From positions 86,305 to 150,304 of the forward strand of contig NZ_KE384582.1 of assembly GCF_000426865.1 (NCBI RefSeq): DNA of 64,000 bases, read 5' to 3'. The stretch comes from Citrifermentans bremense R1. Its GTDB lineage: Bacteria > Desulfobacterota > Desulfuromonadia > Geobacterales > Geobacteraceae. The first letter of the stretch is position 1. Each line of letters starts with the position of its first letter. The notes below the pieces were generated by a model, which saw only the letters and a list, made by a program, of their open reading frames with translations, ran no database searches and was not told the origin of the DNA. Positions 1 to 9,974 of this stretch are shown one piece after another. The translations under genes were made by a program, and so were the position numbers.

Positions 1-1
1 C

Positions 2-3000
2 ATCACCGTCCCCTTCGGCGGCCCGGCGCGCGGCGACTTCGCGCTCGCGACGAACCCGGAAGCGCCGACACCGCAACCATCAGCTCCATCAAGTCCACCA
101 AGTCCACAAGGTCCACCAAGTCCGACGCAGTCGGCGCCTCCGGCCGCCGAACCGGCCGCCGGAGCCCGGCTCCGTCTAACCCCTCATCGTGTTGAGCTTC
201 CGGCGGACGCCAAAACCACCGTCCCCTTCAAGGTCGAGCTCCTGGACTCCGCCGGCAGGCGGGTCCCCGGCTCGACAACAGTCACCCTCTTCCTCGCCAA
301 AGGTACCCTGCTGGAGCCGGACCTGGACCCGGCCCTCCCGGGCCACCAGATCCGCGTCACCGACGGCCTCGGCGTCTTCCAGGTCCGCTCCGGCCGTGCC
401 ACGGGGGACGACCTCCTCATCGCCAGAGCGGACAACGGCAGCGCCGCCCAGGCGGACCTCTTCTTCAGCCCGGACCGCCGCGACTGGATCCTGGTCGGCT
501 TGGGCTCCCTCACCCTGGGGGGGAAGGCGGTAAGCGGCAACCTGGAAAAGATCGACAAGGACGACCGCTTCGACGAGGGTATCTTCCACGAGGAACGGCT
601 CGCCTTCTTCACCCGCGGAAAGATCCTCGGCAAGTACCTCCTGACCGCCGCCTACGATTCGGACAAGGAACGCCGCGACGGCGTGTTCCAGGCCATTGAC
701 CCGGAGAAGTACTACCCGGTCTACGGCGACGCCACCGACATAGGGTACGAGGCGGAGTCGCGCGGCAAGATCTACCTCAAGCTGGAAAGCGGCCGCTCCT
801 ACCTCATGGCCGGCGACTACCGCACCGACCTCTCCGAAAACGAATTATCCCGCTACGACCGGGCGCTCAACGGCGCCAAATTCGAGGTCAACACCAAGTC
901 GGTTACCGTCAAAGGGTTCGAAAGCCGCACCGAGGAGACGGTGACGCGCGACGACATCCCCGGCAACGGCACCTCCGGCCACTATTTCCTCTCCAGGCGG
1001 GACGTTTTCGAGAACAGCGAGCGGGTGCGCATCGAGGTGCGCGACCGCTACCACACCGAACGGGTCATCGCCGTCACCGAGAAGGTCCGCTACGCCGACT
1101 ATTCCATCGACTACCAGGCCGGGACCATCCTTTTCAAGGAGCCGGTCCCCTCCCTGGACCAGTTCCTGAACCCGGTCACCATCGTGGTCAACTACCAGGC
1201 CTCAGGCCCCGGGGAGGAGCGCTACGTCTACGGCGGACGCGCCGAAGTCAGAAGCGAAAACGGCTCGCATTTGGGCGGCACCGCGGTGGTGGAGGAGCAG
1301 GCGCGGCAGGACAACACCCTCTTCGGCCTGGACGCCGCTTTGCGCCTGGGGGAGCGCCTGACCCTGAAGGGGGAGGGGGCAGTCAGCGAGAACCTGGAAC
1401 GCGGCAGGGGGAGTGCCTGGAAGACGGAGCTCGCCGCGCGCCCCATCGACCCCCTCCTTCTGAACCTTTACTACCGGAAGGTGGAGTCCGACTTCTTCAA
1501 CACCTCGATGACCGGGACGGAGCTTGGGACCGAGAAGTACAGCGGCCGGGCCGACTACCGTGTCGGCGCCGACACCCTCGTCTTCGCCGAGAGCTTCCTG
1601 CACCGCTTTGAATTGGGGGACCGGAAACTCTTCGCGAACCACGCGGGGATGGTGAAGAAATTCTCCCTGCTGCAGTTGGAGGGGGGCGTCAAGGTGGTGC
1701 GGGAGGAGCGGGACGGACGGACCGAGGAATCGGACTTGGTCTATGCCGGCGTCTTCGCGCCCCTCACCAAAAAGCTCGATGCGACCCTCAGGCGCGAGCA
1801 GCTTCTATCCGCCTCCGGCGTCGCCGACTACCAGACAAAGACCTTCGCCAAGCTCGACTACCGGCTCACTGAGCGCACCAAGGCCTTCCTCGCCGAGGAG
1901 TACCAAGAGGGCTCCCCCCTCATCCGCCAGGCCACCCTGTTCGGCCTGGAGAGCAGGCTCTCGGACCGGATGCGGCTCACCACCGGCTACCAGATGTCCT
2001 CTGGCGCCTCCGGTTACTCCCAGCAGAGCAACGTCGACCTCAACACGCGGCTCATGGAGCGGGAAGGGTTCAGCCTCGATTCCAGAACCGGCTACCAGAT
2101 CGAGCACGCCCTGTCGCAGCAAAGGGGGCAGGCTATCGTCGGGTTGAGCAGCCGTTACCGTGCCGCCGAGGGGCTCTACCTGAACTCTTCCCTGGAGCGG
2201 GTGCAGACGGTGCAGGGAAATATCGGCACCCGCACCGCCTTTACCTTGGGGGGCGAGTACCTCCGGGCCAAAAACCTGAAGCTCTCCGGCCGCTACGAGG
2301 TGAGGACCGGCCCGGGGGAGACCGCCTCTCTCTACGGCGCGAACGCCGCCTACAAGATGAGCCCCTCGCTCACCCTCTTGGGGAAGCTCTCGCTCTGGGA
2401 CCGGGACGCCGACGCCGGCGACGACGTCATCTTCGACGGCTACCTGGGGAGCGCCTTCCGCCCGCTGGCGGGGCAGCCGCTGCAGCTTCTCACCCTGGCG
2501 CGCTACAAGGTGGAAGACAGGAGAAGCCTCCCCGGCTCCTTCGAAAGCCGCAGCGTCATCCTCTCGGCCGAGCCCACCTACAGGATCGTGAGCCGCTGGA
2601 GCGCCCAGGGGAAATACGCCGGGAAGCTCAGCTGGGCCGACGGGGTGGGGGGGATGATGCAGAGCTACACCGACCTGGTCCTGGCCGGGCTCTCCTACGA
2701 CCTGGCGGAGCGCTGGGAGATCGCGGCCTACCTGAAGCTCATGAACCAGTACGACGCCCGCATGCACTCGCTGGGTGCGGTGGGAAGCGCCGGCTACCGC
2801 GTCTATAGAAACGTGGTCCTTTCCGCCGGCTACAACTTCGCCAGGCTCGACGACCGGGACTTGACCGGCGAGACCTTCCAGGGGCAGGGCCCCTTTGTCG
2901 GCATCAAGGTCAAGTTCGATGAGGACATGTTCGAGTCGCAGCAGGCGAAGGTGATCCCCATCCCGGTTCCGCCCCCAGCCCCGGTCGCCAAGGTTCCCCC

Positions 3001-4291
3001 CCCCGCGGCCCCCGTGCCGGCGCTCCTGGTAAGGGCGGAGCGGCTGGACGAGCCTCTGCTTCTCTCCGGGAGCGCGGAACTATTCACCCTCCTGGTCAAC
3101 GGCGAACGGGCGAAGCTTCCTTCCACCGAGGTGACGCTGACCCGGGAACACCTGGGTTCCCTGGAGCTCAAGGGGGGAAGGTTCCTTGCGCCGCTGGTCT
3201 TCCTGGTGAGCGTGGAGCAGCCGGAACAAGTCGGTTCCTGGACGCTCAAGGTGATGAACCGCGAGGGGGAGGCGCTGCGCACGCTTGAGGGGACCGGGGC
3301 GCCGGCAAAGCGCATCCCCTGGCTTGGCGACACGGACCGCCGGAAGGTGGAACAGGGCGAGATCTATCAGTACCAACTGCAGGTCACCTACCTGGACGGC
3401 TCGATCTTCAGCACCGGCCGCGAACTCTTCGGCGTGAACCGTCGCGAGGCGGTACTCCTCACCCTGTCCGGCGGCGCTTTCGTCTTCGACCGCTCCGAGC
3501 TGACCCTGGAGGCCAAACGGCTGCTCAAGGGGGCGGCGCGGGTCCTGCGGGCGCGCCCGCAGGAAAAGGTGATCGTGGAGGGGCATACCGACGGCATCGG
3601 GAGCGTGGAGTACAACATGGCGCTCTCCCAGAGACGGTGCGACGCCGCCGCCGACTACCTGGTACGAGAGGAAGGGATAGCCAGCTCGCGGCTGTTGCGG
3701 CGCTGGTACGGAAAATCCCGCCCCGTGGCCGACAACGTCACCACCCCCGGCAGGAGGCTAAACCGCCGCGTCGAGCTGAAGGGGGATTTCAAAGAGCTGC
3801 ATCCGGTCTCTCCCGATGACCGGTACCGAACGAAACCCTTCGTGGTGATCAACGGCCGCAGCATCCCGGTGGATCCCCTGGGTCGCTTCGACACCACCTT
3901 CCCGGGCAACACCCTCGATCTCGACCTGGAGATGGGGGACTCGCAGGGGCGTTTCCTCGCCACTTCGCTCCCGCTTCCCGACCTGGCCGTGACCGGGCCG
4001 CCGGCCGAGACGCTGGTCGGCTACGGCACCGAAGCCTCCGGCGTCAGGGTCGATGCCGACGGCAAGGGGCACTGCATGCTTTCGGGAACGGTCGAGGGGA
4101 CCTCCATGGAACTCGCGGGGAGGAAGGTGCCGCTCGACGAGGCAGGGCGCTTCACCCTCGATCTCCCGCTTGCCGAGGGGGACCAGGTCCTGGGCGTGGT
4201 GCTCAGAAACGGCTCCGGCTGCTCCAAACTCATGAACCTGCGGCTTCGCTCAGAGCGCCAAACCATGCCTGCCGCCCGGGGTGAGCGGTGA
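2..4291 (+). CDS. Giant OmpA-family outer-membrane beta-barrel protein, 5' end outside window
   Basis: The frame is already open at base 2 and no start is visible, so the N-terminus lies outside the window; about 1,429 residues can be read. In order they show a Pro/Ser-rich linker (bases 60-175), an Ig-like segment of the invasin/Big-1 kind (about 180-490), and a very long beta-rich part with alternating aromatic and charged strands typical of an outer-membrane barrel (about 500-2930). A Pro-rich linker (about 2955-3025) and an OmpA C-terminal peptidoglycan-binding domain (about 3470-3790, with GHTDGIGSVEYN and a downstream NRRVEL) follow, then a short beta-rich tail. The OmpA domain should hold the protein to peptidoglycan. 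The stop overlaps the next start by 4 nt (GTGA), so the two genes are probably translationally coupled. An internal TTG at 500 could be mistaken for the start, but the upstream part is clearly coding. The cargo or ligand of the barrel is unknown. Confidence 0.85.
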   Translation: MTVPFGGPARGDFALATNPEAPTPQPSAPSSPPSPQGPPSPTQSAPPAAEPAAGARLRLTPHRVELPADAKTTVPFKVELLDSAGRRVPGSTTVTLFLAKGTLLEPDLDPALPGHQIRVTDGLGVFQVRSGRATGDDLLIARADNGSAAQADLFFSPDRRDWILVGLGSLTLGGKAVSGNLEKIDKDDRFDEGIFHEERLAFFTRGKILGKYLLTAAYDSDKERRDGVFQAIDPEKYYPVYGDATDIGYEAESRGKIYLKLESGRSYLMAGDYRTDLSENELSRYDRALNGAKFEVNTKSVTVKGFESRTEETVTRDDIPGNGTSGHYFLSRRDVFENSERVRIEVRDRYHTERVIAVTEKVRYADYSIDYQAGTILFKEPVPSLDQFLNPVTIVVNYQASGPGEERYVYGGRAEVRSENGSHLGGTAVVEEQARQDNTLFGLDAALRLGERLTLKGEGAVSENLERGRGSAWKTELAARPIDPLLLNLYYRKVESDFFNTSMTGTELGTEKYSGRADYRVGADTLVFAESFLHRFELGDRKLFANHAGMVKKFSLLQLEGGVKVVREERDGRTEESDLVYAGVFAPLTKKLDATLRREQLLSASGVADYQTKTFAKLDYRLTERTKAFLAEEYQEGSPLIRQATLFGLESRLSDRMRLTTGYQMSSGASGYSQQSNVDLNTRLMEREGFSLDSRTGYQIEHALSQQRGQAIVGLSSRYRAAEGLYLNSSLERVQTVQGNIGTRTAFTLGGEYLRAKNLKLSGRYEVRTGPGETASLYGANAAYKMSPSLTLLGKLSLWDRDADAGDDVIFDGYLGSAFRPLAGQPLQLLTLARYKVEDRRSLPGSFESRSVILSAEPTYRIVSRWSAQGKYAGKLSWADGVGGMMQSYTDLVLAGLSYDLAERWEIAAYLKLMNQYDARMHSLGAVGSAGYRVYRNVVLSAGYNFARLDDRDLTGETFQGQGPFVGIKVKFDEDMFESQQAKVIPIPVPPPAPVAKVPPPAAPVPALLVRAERLDEPLLLSGSAELFTLLVNGERAKLPSTEVTLTREHLGSLELKGGRFLAPLVFLVSVEQPEQVGSWTLKVMNREGEALRTLEGTGAPAKRIPWLGDTDRRKVEQGEIYQYQLQVTYLDGSIFSTGRELFGVNRREAVLLTLSGGAFVFDRSELTLEAKRLLKGAARVLRARPQEKVIVEGHTDGIGSVEYNMALSQRRCDAAADYLVREEGIASSRLLRRWYGKSRPVADNVTTPGRRLNRRVELKGDFKELHPVSPDDRYRTKPFVVINGRSIPVDPLGRFDTTFPGNTLDLDLEMGDSQGRFLATSLPLPDLAVTGPPAETLVGYGTEASGVRVDADGKGHCMLSGTVEGTSMELAGRKVPLDEAGRFTLDLPLAEGDQVLGVVLRNGSGCSKLMNLRLRSERQTMPAARGER

Positions 4292-5526
4292 GCGCCCGGG
4301 ACCGCTTCAGTAAACTCGGGGGGATTGCCTTGGAGACGGTGGGGTCGCTGCTACTGGTCCTCGCGCTCTACTGGCTCTTCATGGTCTTTCTCTACGCCCT
4401 TTTCCCCTCCGGCACGCCGCTTAAGGAGATGCTGGCGAACCGCGCGGAAGAGCTTCCGGTAAAGGACGGCGCGGGGCGGCGGCCGGAGGCGGCCTTAAAA
4501 TCCCTTGTGCGCGACGTCCGTTTCAGGCGCGGCAACTCCGTCGCCTGGGAGGGAGCCCGGGAAGGGATGCTTCTCTACAATAACGACGCCGTGCAGACCT
4601 TCGACCGCTCCGGCGCCACCTTGTCCTTTGCCCCCAGCGACCGCCTCACCGTTGGGAGCAACTCACTGGTGCTGGTCACCCGCCTGAACGAAAAGGTGGA
4701 GGGGGAGCCTAGGGCCTACCGGGTCCAGGTGGAAGGGGAGCTGCGGGGGAGCCTTTCCAACGAGAAGCGACTGCGGCTGGAGATCGCCACGGCGGGGCAT
4801 CTGGCCCGCGTCGCTTCGGGTGCCGCGCGTTTCCGCGTCACCCCCAACGGCAACGCGTCGAGCCTCGCCGTCTACGCCGGAGAAGTCAGGGTCCAGGGGA
4901 GGGACGGGATGGTCCGGGTGCCGGCCTACCACGGCATCACCCTGAGAAAGGGGGTCGCGGCGGGGCCGGCGGTGCCGCTTCCCGAGGCGCCGTCGCTTGA
5001 AAGCGACAAGCTCCTCTACAGGTTCCGCCTGCTTCCGCCCAAGGTGCGCTTCTCCTGGAGCGGCAAGGCGGGCGAATACCACTTCCAACTGGCAAGAGAC
5101 CCCCGCTTCAAGAGCCTGGTGCTGGATAAGAAGCTCGCTGCGCCGGAACTCGTCACCGGGACCCTGGATGCCGGGAGCTACTTCTGGCGGGTGAGCGGGG
5201 TCATGGAGGCCAGGGAAGGGTTCTTCAGCCGCACCGGGCGCTGCGACCTGCTGCAGCTTTTGAAACCGCCCGAACTGAAGGTGGATTTCCCGCCCGAAAG
5301 CGCCGCTGCCGGAAACTTCACCTTGACCGGTAACGTCGAGCCCGGCGCAAGGGTGTTTGTGAACGGCGTCGAGGTATCCGGCGCCGGCGACAGGGCTTTT
5401 GCCCACGATCTCAAGCTGAAAAGCGGCGTCAACCTGATCAGGGTGGAGGCCGTCGACCAGGCAGGAAACGCCAGTTACGCCTCCCGGGTCATCTACGGGA
5501 CCGGCGCCGGACAGCAAGGCAGATAG
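4288..5526 (+). CDS. FecR-domain membrane-anchored protein
   Basis: 412 aa. One N-terminal membrane segment (about residues 15-35, rich in Leu/Val) is followed by a FecR-type domain (about 70-200), here built around the stretches FRRGNSVAWEG and LLYNNDAVQTFDRSG. In its C-terminal half are fibronectin/Ig-like beta segments, ending in a glucodextranase-like module (about 335-405, VNGVEV...VEAVDQAGN). FecR domains of this kind are often found in envelope proteins that are not involved in iron signalling. The GTG start overlaps the upstream OmpA-protein stop by 4 nt, so the two probably work together in the envelope. No adjacent ECF sigma factor is visible, which argues against a classical FecI/FecR pair. 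The role is inferred from context. Confidence 0.8.
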   Translation: MSARDRFSKLGGIALETVGSLLLVLALYWLFMVFLYALFPSGTPLKEMLANRAEELPVKDGAGRRPEAALKSLVRDVRFRRGNSVAWEGAREGMLLYNNDAVQTFDRSGATLSFAPSDRLTVGSNSLVLVTRLNEKVEGEPRAYRVQVEGELRGSLSNEKRLRLEIATAGHLARVASGAARFRVTPNGNASSLAVYAGEVRVQGRDGMVRVPAYHGITLRKGVAAGPAVPLPEAPSLESDKLLYRFRLLPPKVRFSWSGKAGEYHFQLARDPRFKSLVLDKKLAAPELVTGTLDAGSYFWRVSGVMEAREGFFSRTGRCDLLQLLKPPELKVDFPPESAAAGNFTLTGNVEPGARVFVNGVEVSGAGDRAFAHDLKLKSGVNLIRVEAVDQAGNASYASRVIYGTGAGQQGR

Positions 5527-5537
5527 AGGAGGACCGG

Positions 5538-7316
5538 ATGCATACCAGATTAAAATTTCCGCTCAGGTTCAAGATGCTCCTCTCCCAGTTGCTGGTGGTG
5601 TCGGTGGTGCTGAGCCTGATCACCTTCACCATGGCGAACCTGTTCCAGGTCGACAAGACCGCCTACATCCACGACCTCACCTCGACGGTGGTGCTGCATA
5701 CGGCGGAGGAGGCGAACGCGCTCCTGGCGGGATACCGGGAGCGGTTGAAGCTCTTCGGCCGCGTCTTGGCCGAACCGGAGCTTTCGGGGCGGGACCAGGT
5801 GCTGCAGGGCTTTTTCGAGGAGTTCCGCGACTTCGTGCTGGTTACCCGCAGCGGCCCGGGCGGCGAACAGACCGTGTACGACGGCGCTGCGCTGCAGGCG
5901 GCCGGGGTGACCAAAGAGGAGATAGTGGCGAACCTGCACGCCCATCCGGCGCCGGAATCCATTCCGGCAGGGCAGGTGTACCTGGTGAATTCCACGCTCT
6001 CGCGCAAGCTTCCCACGCTCACCCTCACCATCTCCGAGCCTGCGGCGGGGGGGACGCCGGTGGTAACGACGGCGGTGCTGCGCCTGGACCGGTTGCAGGA
6101 GCTGGCCAAGCGCTCGCGGGTCTTCGACATCTTCCTGTTGGACTCGGCCGGGCGCTACCTGGCGCACAAGGCGCCGGACCGGGTTGGGGTTGCAGCCAAT
6201 CTCGAATGGTGGAACCGGGTGAAGGCCCCGCGCAGCTCCGGGATGACCATGGAGTACAAAAACCTCGGCAAGGAGATGGTGGGAGGATTCTCGCGCTGCT
6301 CGCTCGGGGGGCTGGTGGTCGGGGTGGAGATACCCAAGAGCGCCGCCTACCTCACCTCGCGCGAACTGCTGAGCGACCTTTTGCTACTGTCGCTGGCGCT
6401 TCTGGGGGGGGCGGCCCTTTTGAGCCAGTTCTGGTCGCGGAATTTCACGAGCCCACTGGAGAAGCTCTCCGAGGCGACCCGGATGGTGGGGCAGGGGCGC
6501 TTCGAGATCGAGGTGAAGGCGGAATCAGGGGACGAGATCGGCGCGCTGGCCCGGTCCTTCAACCAGATGGCCGCCGAATTGAAAGTGCGCGAGAAGGCCC
6601 TCAAGGACCTCTACGGGCAATTGGTTCACTCGGAGAAGATGGCGGCCTTCGGTTCGCTTGGCGCAGGGATTGCCCACGAGGTGAAGAACCCGCTGGCGGG
6701 GATCCTCGGCATCACCCAGCTCTCGCTCAGGGGGGCGGGGGCCGGGCACCCGCTGGAGAAGAACCTTTTGATCATCGAGAAAGAGACCAAGCGTTGCAAG
6801 ACCATCATCGAGCACCTGCTCAAGTTTGCGCGCCAGGAGCAGGTCGAGTTCAGCGAGGTCGACCTGCAGCAGGTGGTGGCGGATGCTCTCGCCATCGTCG
6901 ACCACCAGTTGGGGATCAACAGCATTAAGGTGGAGCAGGAACTGGAGCCGGGGATGCCTACCTGCCGCGGCAACGCGAACCAGTTGCAGCAGGTGCTCAT
7001 GAACCTGATGCTCAACGCGCAGCAGGCGATGAGCGGGAAGACCGGGACGGTGAAGCTTTCCGCGCGCAGGCTGGAAAAGGGGGGGGTGGAATTGCGGGTG
7101 GCGGACGACGGCCCCGGGATCCGCAAGGAGATCCAGGGGAAGATCTTCGATCCCTTCTTCACCACCAAGCCGGCAGGACAGGGGACGGGGCTTGGCCTCT
7201 CGGTCACCTACGGCATCGTGAAGGATCATGGCGGCGAGATTCACCTGGAGAGCGAGGAGGGGGTGGGGACTACCTTCATCATCACCCTGCCACCCTCCGC
7301 GGCAGCCAATGGCTAA
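5538..7316 (+). CDS. Membrane sensor histidine kinase (HAMP-HisKA-HATPase)
   Basis: 592 aa. A first transmembrane helix (about 12-34) and a second (about 280-300) bracket a periplasmic sensor region of roughly 245 residues, possibly a Cache-type fold. A HAMP domain follows (about 300-352). The HisKA domain has H380 in the motif IAHEVKNPLAG, and the HATPase domain carries an N box (MNLMLNAQQAM), G1 (DDGPGI) and G2 (GTGLGLSVTYG). All catalytic elements are present. The ATG is preceded by AGGAGG (5526-5531). The next gene starts 12 nt downstream and carries a receiver domain, so it is the probable phosphotransfer partner. The kinase is likely to sense something in the periplasm, perhaps the state of the OmpA/FecR envelope proteins encoded just before it; that link is inference. 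Confidence 0.9.
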   Translation: MHTRLKFPLRFKMLLSQLLVVSVVLSLITFTMANLFQVDKTAYIHDLTSTVVLHTAEEANALLAGYRERLKLFGRVLAEPELSGRDQVLQGFFEEFRDFVLVTRSGPGGEQTVYDGAALQAAGVTKEEIVANLHAHPAPESIPAGQVYLVNSTLSRKLPTLTLTISEPAAGGTPVVTTAVLRLDRLQELAKRSRVFDIFLLDSAGRYLAHKAPDRVGVAANLEWWNRVKAPRSSGMTMEYKNLGKEMVGGFSRCSLGGLVVGVEIPKSAAYLTSRELLSDLLLLSLALLGGAALLSQFWSRNFTSPLEKLSEATRMVGQGRFEIEVKAESGDEIGALARSFNQMAAELKVREKALKDLYGQLVHSEKMAAFGSLGAGIAHEVKNPLAGILGITQLSLRGAGAGHPLEKNLLIIEKETKRCKTIIEHLLKFARQEQVEFSEVDLQQVVADALAIVDHQLGINSIKVEQELEPGMPTCRGNANQLQQVLMNLMLNAQQAMSGKTGTVKLSARRLEKGGVELRVADDGPGIRKEIQGKIFDPFFTTKPAGQGTGLGLSVTYGIVKDHGGEIHLESEEGVGTTFIITLPPSAAANG

Positions 7317-7328
7317 AGGAGGACGCGC

Positions 7329-8273
7329 ATGGACTTACTGGTTGTTGACGACGAGGAAACCCTGAGAAGCGTGGTGTCGCAGGTTCTTTCCGCCGACGGC
7401 TTCACGGTGGCGGAGGCGGCCAGTGGCGAGGAGGCGCTGGAGGCTTTCAGGCGCGTGAGCCATCCCCTCGTGATCACGGACATAAGGATGGGGGGGATGA
7501 GCGGGATCGAGCTTCTTGCCGAGATCAAGGAGCACAATCCCGACACCCAGGTGGTGATCATGACCAGCCACGCCTCGCTCGACAGCGCGCTCACCGCGCT
7601 CAGAGCCGGCGCCTACGACTACCTGGTGAAGCCGTTCGAGAGCCTGGACCTGATCTCCGCGGTGGCGGGGCGGGCGGCGGAGAAGGCTCGCCTGGTGACT
7701 CAGAACCGGGAGCTCTTGGAGCAATTGACCCGCGCCAACGCCGAGCTAAAGGAGGCGAACCTGGCACTCAAGGAGCTGGCGGTGCACGACGGGCTCACCG
7801 CGCTTTACAACCATCGCTACTTCGAGGAGGCCTTTGCCCTGGAGGTGGCCAGGTCCAAGCGCTACGGGAAGCAGTGCAGCCTCATCTTCATGGATGTCGA
7901 CAACTTCAAGAGGTACAACGACACCAACGGGCATCCGCAGGGGGACGCGCTTTTGAAGACCCTGGCGCAGCTCATGACGACGCACCTGCGGATTTGCGAC
8001 ACGGCTGCGCGCTACGGCGGCGAGGAGTTCGTGCTGCTGCTCCCGGAGACGCCCAAGGAGGCGGCGCTGGGCGTGGCGGAGGAACTAAGGCGCAGGGTCG
8101 CGGAGCACCCGTTCCCCGGTGGGGAGACCCAGCCCTTGGGGAAGGTGACCATCAGCATCGGCGTAGCAGCCTATCCCAGGGACGGGATGGACGCGCCGGA
8201 GCTTTTGGACTTCGCCGACCAGCTCCTCTACAAGGCGAAGAACAGCGGGAAGAACATGGTGGTATGGAACTGA
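7329..8273 (+). CDS. Response regulator with GGDEF diguanylate cyclase output
   Basis: 314 aa. The receiver domain (about 1-120) has the acidic pair D7/D8, phospho-acceptor D51 in ITDIRMGG and a conserved Lys in VKPFES. A coiled linker (about 125-150) leads to a GGDEF domain with an active GGEEF signature near residue 230. An RxxD inhibitory site (RICD) lies five residues upstream, so product inhibition by c-di-GMP is expected. It should make c-di-GMP from two GTP when phosphorylated, probably by the kinase encoded immediately upstream; architecture resembles PleD/WspR-type regulators. An AAAGGAGG ribosome site precedes the ATG. It is the last gene of the cluster. Confidence 0.92.
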   Translation: MDLLVVDDEETLRSVVSQVLSADGFTVAEAASGEEALEAFRRVSHPLVITDIRMGGMSGIELLAEIKEHNPDTQVVIMTSHASLDSALTALRAGAYDYLVKPFESLDLISAVAGRAAEKARLVTQNRELLEQLTRANAELKEANLALKELAVHDGLTALYNHRYFEEAFALEVARSKRYGKQCSLIFMDVDNFKRYNDTNGHPQGDALLKTLAQLMTTHLRICDTAARYGGEEFVLLLPETPKEAALGVAEELRRRVAEHPFPGGETQPLGKVTISIGVAAYPRDGMDAPELLDFADQLLYKAKNSGKNMVVWN

Positions 8274-8473
8274 GAAACCCGAGAATTAGCCACGGAGAAA
8301 ATCGGAGAGAGTCAAAAAACAAAACCGCTCACAAGGAGAACTGCTGAGGACTTCTGAGAAAAGACCAAACCCTGAGAGAGTCAAAAAACTTTTTTTGGGA
8401 AAAGCAGAACCAACCGCTAAGGTTTTAACCGTAAGGTCTTGGTTTTCTCAGATTTTTCTCCGTTGCAAACGTT
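8274..8473. other. Intergenic stretch with repeated A/G-rich motif between convergent genes
   Basis: About 200 bp between the GGDEF gene and the convergent U32 gene. It contains two copies of GAGAGTCAAAAAAC (about 8310 and 8374) and loosely inverted segments around 8355-8367 and 8434-8452, which could fold into a bidirectional terminator. No gene is seen. Confidence 0.5.
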
Positions 8474-9784
8474 TTAGGTTTTTAGCTTCTCCGGTTTTTC
8501 TCGCCTGATCAAATCGTACTCCCCTGCGCCGGTGAGCTCTTTCATGACTACACGCTGGTTTGGGTGCGCTATCTGGAGCGGGACGCCGTCCTCGTCTTCC
8601 ATCGACTGCAACACGAACCGGGTGAAGCTGGTCCCCTGGCCGATGAGCTCCAGGGCGTCTCCCAACTGCAGCCGGTTCCTCACCGCAACGAGGGTCCCTC
8701 CCCCCTGCGCCTCCCCCTCGACCAGCGCCACAAACTCGAAGTTCCTCACGTAACGCGAGAGGTACTCGTGGTCCACGTCGCGAGGCTTGCCCAACAAAAA
8801 CCCGGTGGTGTACCCGCGGTGGCTGATCTTGCTCAGCTCCTCCAGCCACGCCGGGTTCAGCCGGTACTCTTGCGGGTCCTCCCAATAGCTGTCCAGCGCC
8901 TCGCGGTAGATGCGGATCACGCTGGCCGCGTAGTAGATCCCCTTCATCCTCCCTTCTATCTTCAGGGAGTGGACGCCGCTCTCCACCAACTCGGGAAGGT
9001 GCTCGATCAGGCAAAGATCCTTCGAGTTGAAGATGAAGCTCCCGCTTTCGTCCTCATGGATGGGGAAATACTCCCCGGGACGGCTCTCCTCTACGATGGC
9101 GTAGTTCCAGCGGCAGGGCTGGGTGCACTCCCCCTTGTTGGCGTCCCTGCCGGTCATGGCCAGGGAGAGGAGGCAGCGCCCGGAATACGAGATGCACATG
9201 GCGCCGTGGACGAAGACTTCGAGCTCGATTCCGTTGCACATCCCCGCCGTCTCTGCGATCTGCTCCAGCGACATCTCGCGGGCGAGATTCACCCGCTTCA
9301 CCCCCTGGGCCTGCCAGAAGCGGGCGGAGCGCCAGTTGGTGGTGTTGGCCTGAGTGGAAAGGTGGATGTCGCGGCCGGGGCAGCGCTCGGCTATCAGCGC
9401 CACGACGCCGGGGTCGGCGGCGATGAGGGCGTCGAAGGGGATCTCGCGGATCTCGTCCAGGTAGCGTTCCAGCTCGATCAAATCGCCGTTGTCGGCAAAG
9501 GCGTTGACTGTCAGGTACACCTTGACGCCGTGCCGGTGCGCGTAGTCGACTGCGTGCGAGAGTTCGGGGAGGCTGAAGTTGCCGGCCAGGTTTCTAAGGC
9601 CAAACGATTTCCCCCCCAGGTACACCGCGTCGGCGCCATAGCGGATGGCGACCTTCAGTTTTTCCATGTTCCCCGCAGGCGCCAAAAGCTCGGGCTTCAC
9701 CCGTCCCTGGTGCTGCTTCTGCCCCACGCCGGCAAGCGCCGCCGCCGTTTCCCCTGCTGTTTTCTCCCGATTCTTTCCCGTCAA
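8474..9784 (-). CDS. U32 family protein (TrhP/YegQ-like, annotated as peptidase U32)
   Basis: 436 aa from a TTG at 9784, chosen because AAAGGAG lies 6 nt upstream; the frame stays open further upstream to 9904 but that part looks non-coding. The family hallmark is clear: KPELLAPAGN at the N-terminus, then DAVYLGG, and the U32 signature EVFVHGAMCISYSGRCLLS with its cysteines near mid-protein, followed by CTQPCRW. U32 proteins of this type are now known to be RNA-hydroxylation factors (TrhP for tRNA U34, RlhA for 23S rRNA) rather than true peptidases in most bacteria; RlhA is longer, so a TrhP-like role is more likely. The gene stands alone on the minus strand, convergent with the signalling cluster. 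Confidence 0.85.
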   Translation of the reverse strand: MTGKNREKTAGETAAALAGVGQKQHQGRVKPELLAPAGNMEKLKVAIRYGADAVYLGGKSFGLRNLAGNFSLPELSHAVDYAHRHGVKVYLTVNAFADNGDLIELERYLDEIREIPFDALIAADPGVVALIAERCPGRDIHLSTQANTTNWRSARFWQAQGVKRVNLAREMSLEQIAETAGMCNGIELEVFVHGAMCISYSGRCLLSLAMTGRDANKGECTQPCRWNYAIVEESRPGEYFPIHEDESGSFIFNSKDLCLIEHLPELVESGVHSLKIEGRMKGIYYAASVIRIYREALDSYWEDPQEYRLNPAWLEELSKISHRGYTTGFLLGKPRDVDHEYLSRYVRNFEFVALVEGEAQGGGTLVAVRNRLQLGDALELIGQGTSFTRFVLQSMEDEDGVPLQIAHPNQRVVMKELTGAGEYDLIRREKPEKLKT

Positions 9785-9974
9785 GCTCAGCTCCTTTGCT
9801 CCTGCGCTCGTGTGGCGCCGGTTTCGCCGCCCCGCGGCAACGGCACACCGTAGCACATACCGGACCGATAATGAACCTCCGAATAGGCGCTTTCCCCTTG
9901 ACATTGATGGGCAAAAGGCTTTAATTATGTTAAATTTTTTTGGGGCATTAAGATGAAGTAGCCTATGGTTCTAA

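Noticed and set aside
1805..2767. Long minus-strand open frames within the OmpA-type gene
   Set aside because: They mirror the GC-rich coding strand and have no motifs; the plus-strand gene explains the region.
8564..9853. Long plus-strand open frame of about 429 codons
   Set aside because: It is antisense to the well-supported U32 gene and its product lacks any recognisable motif.
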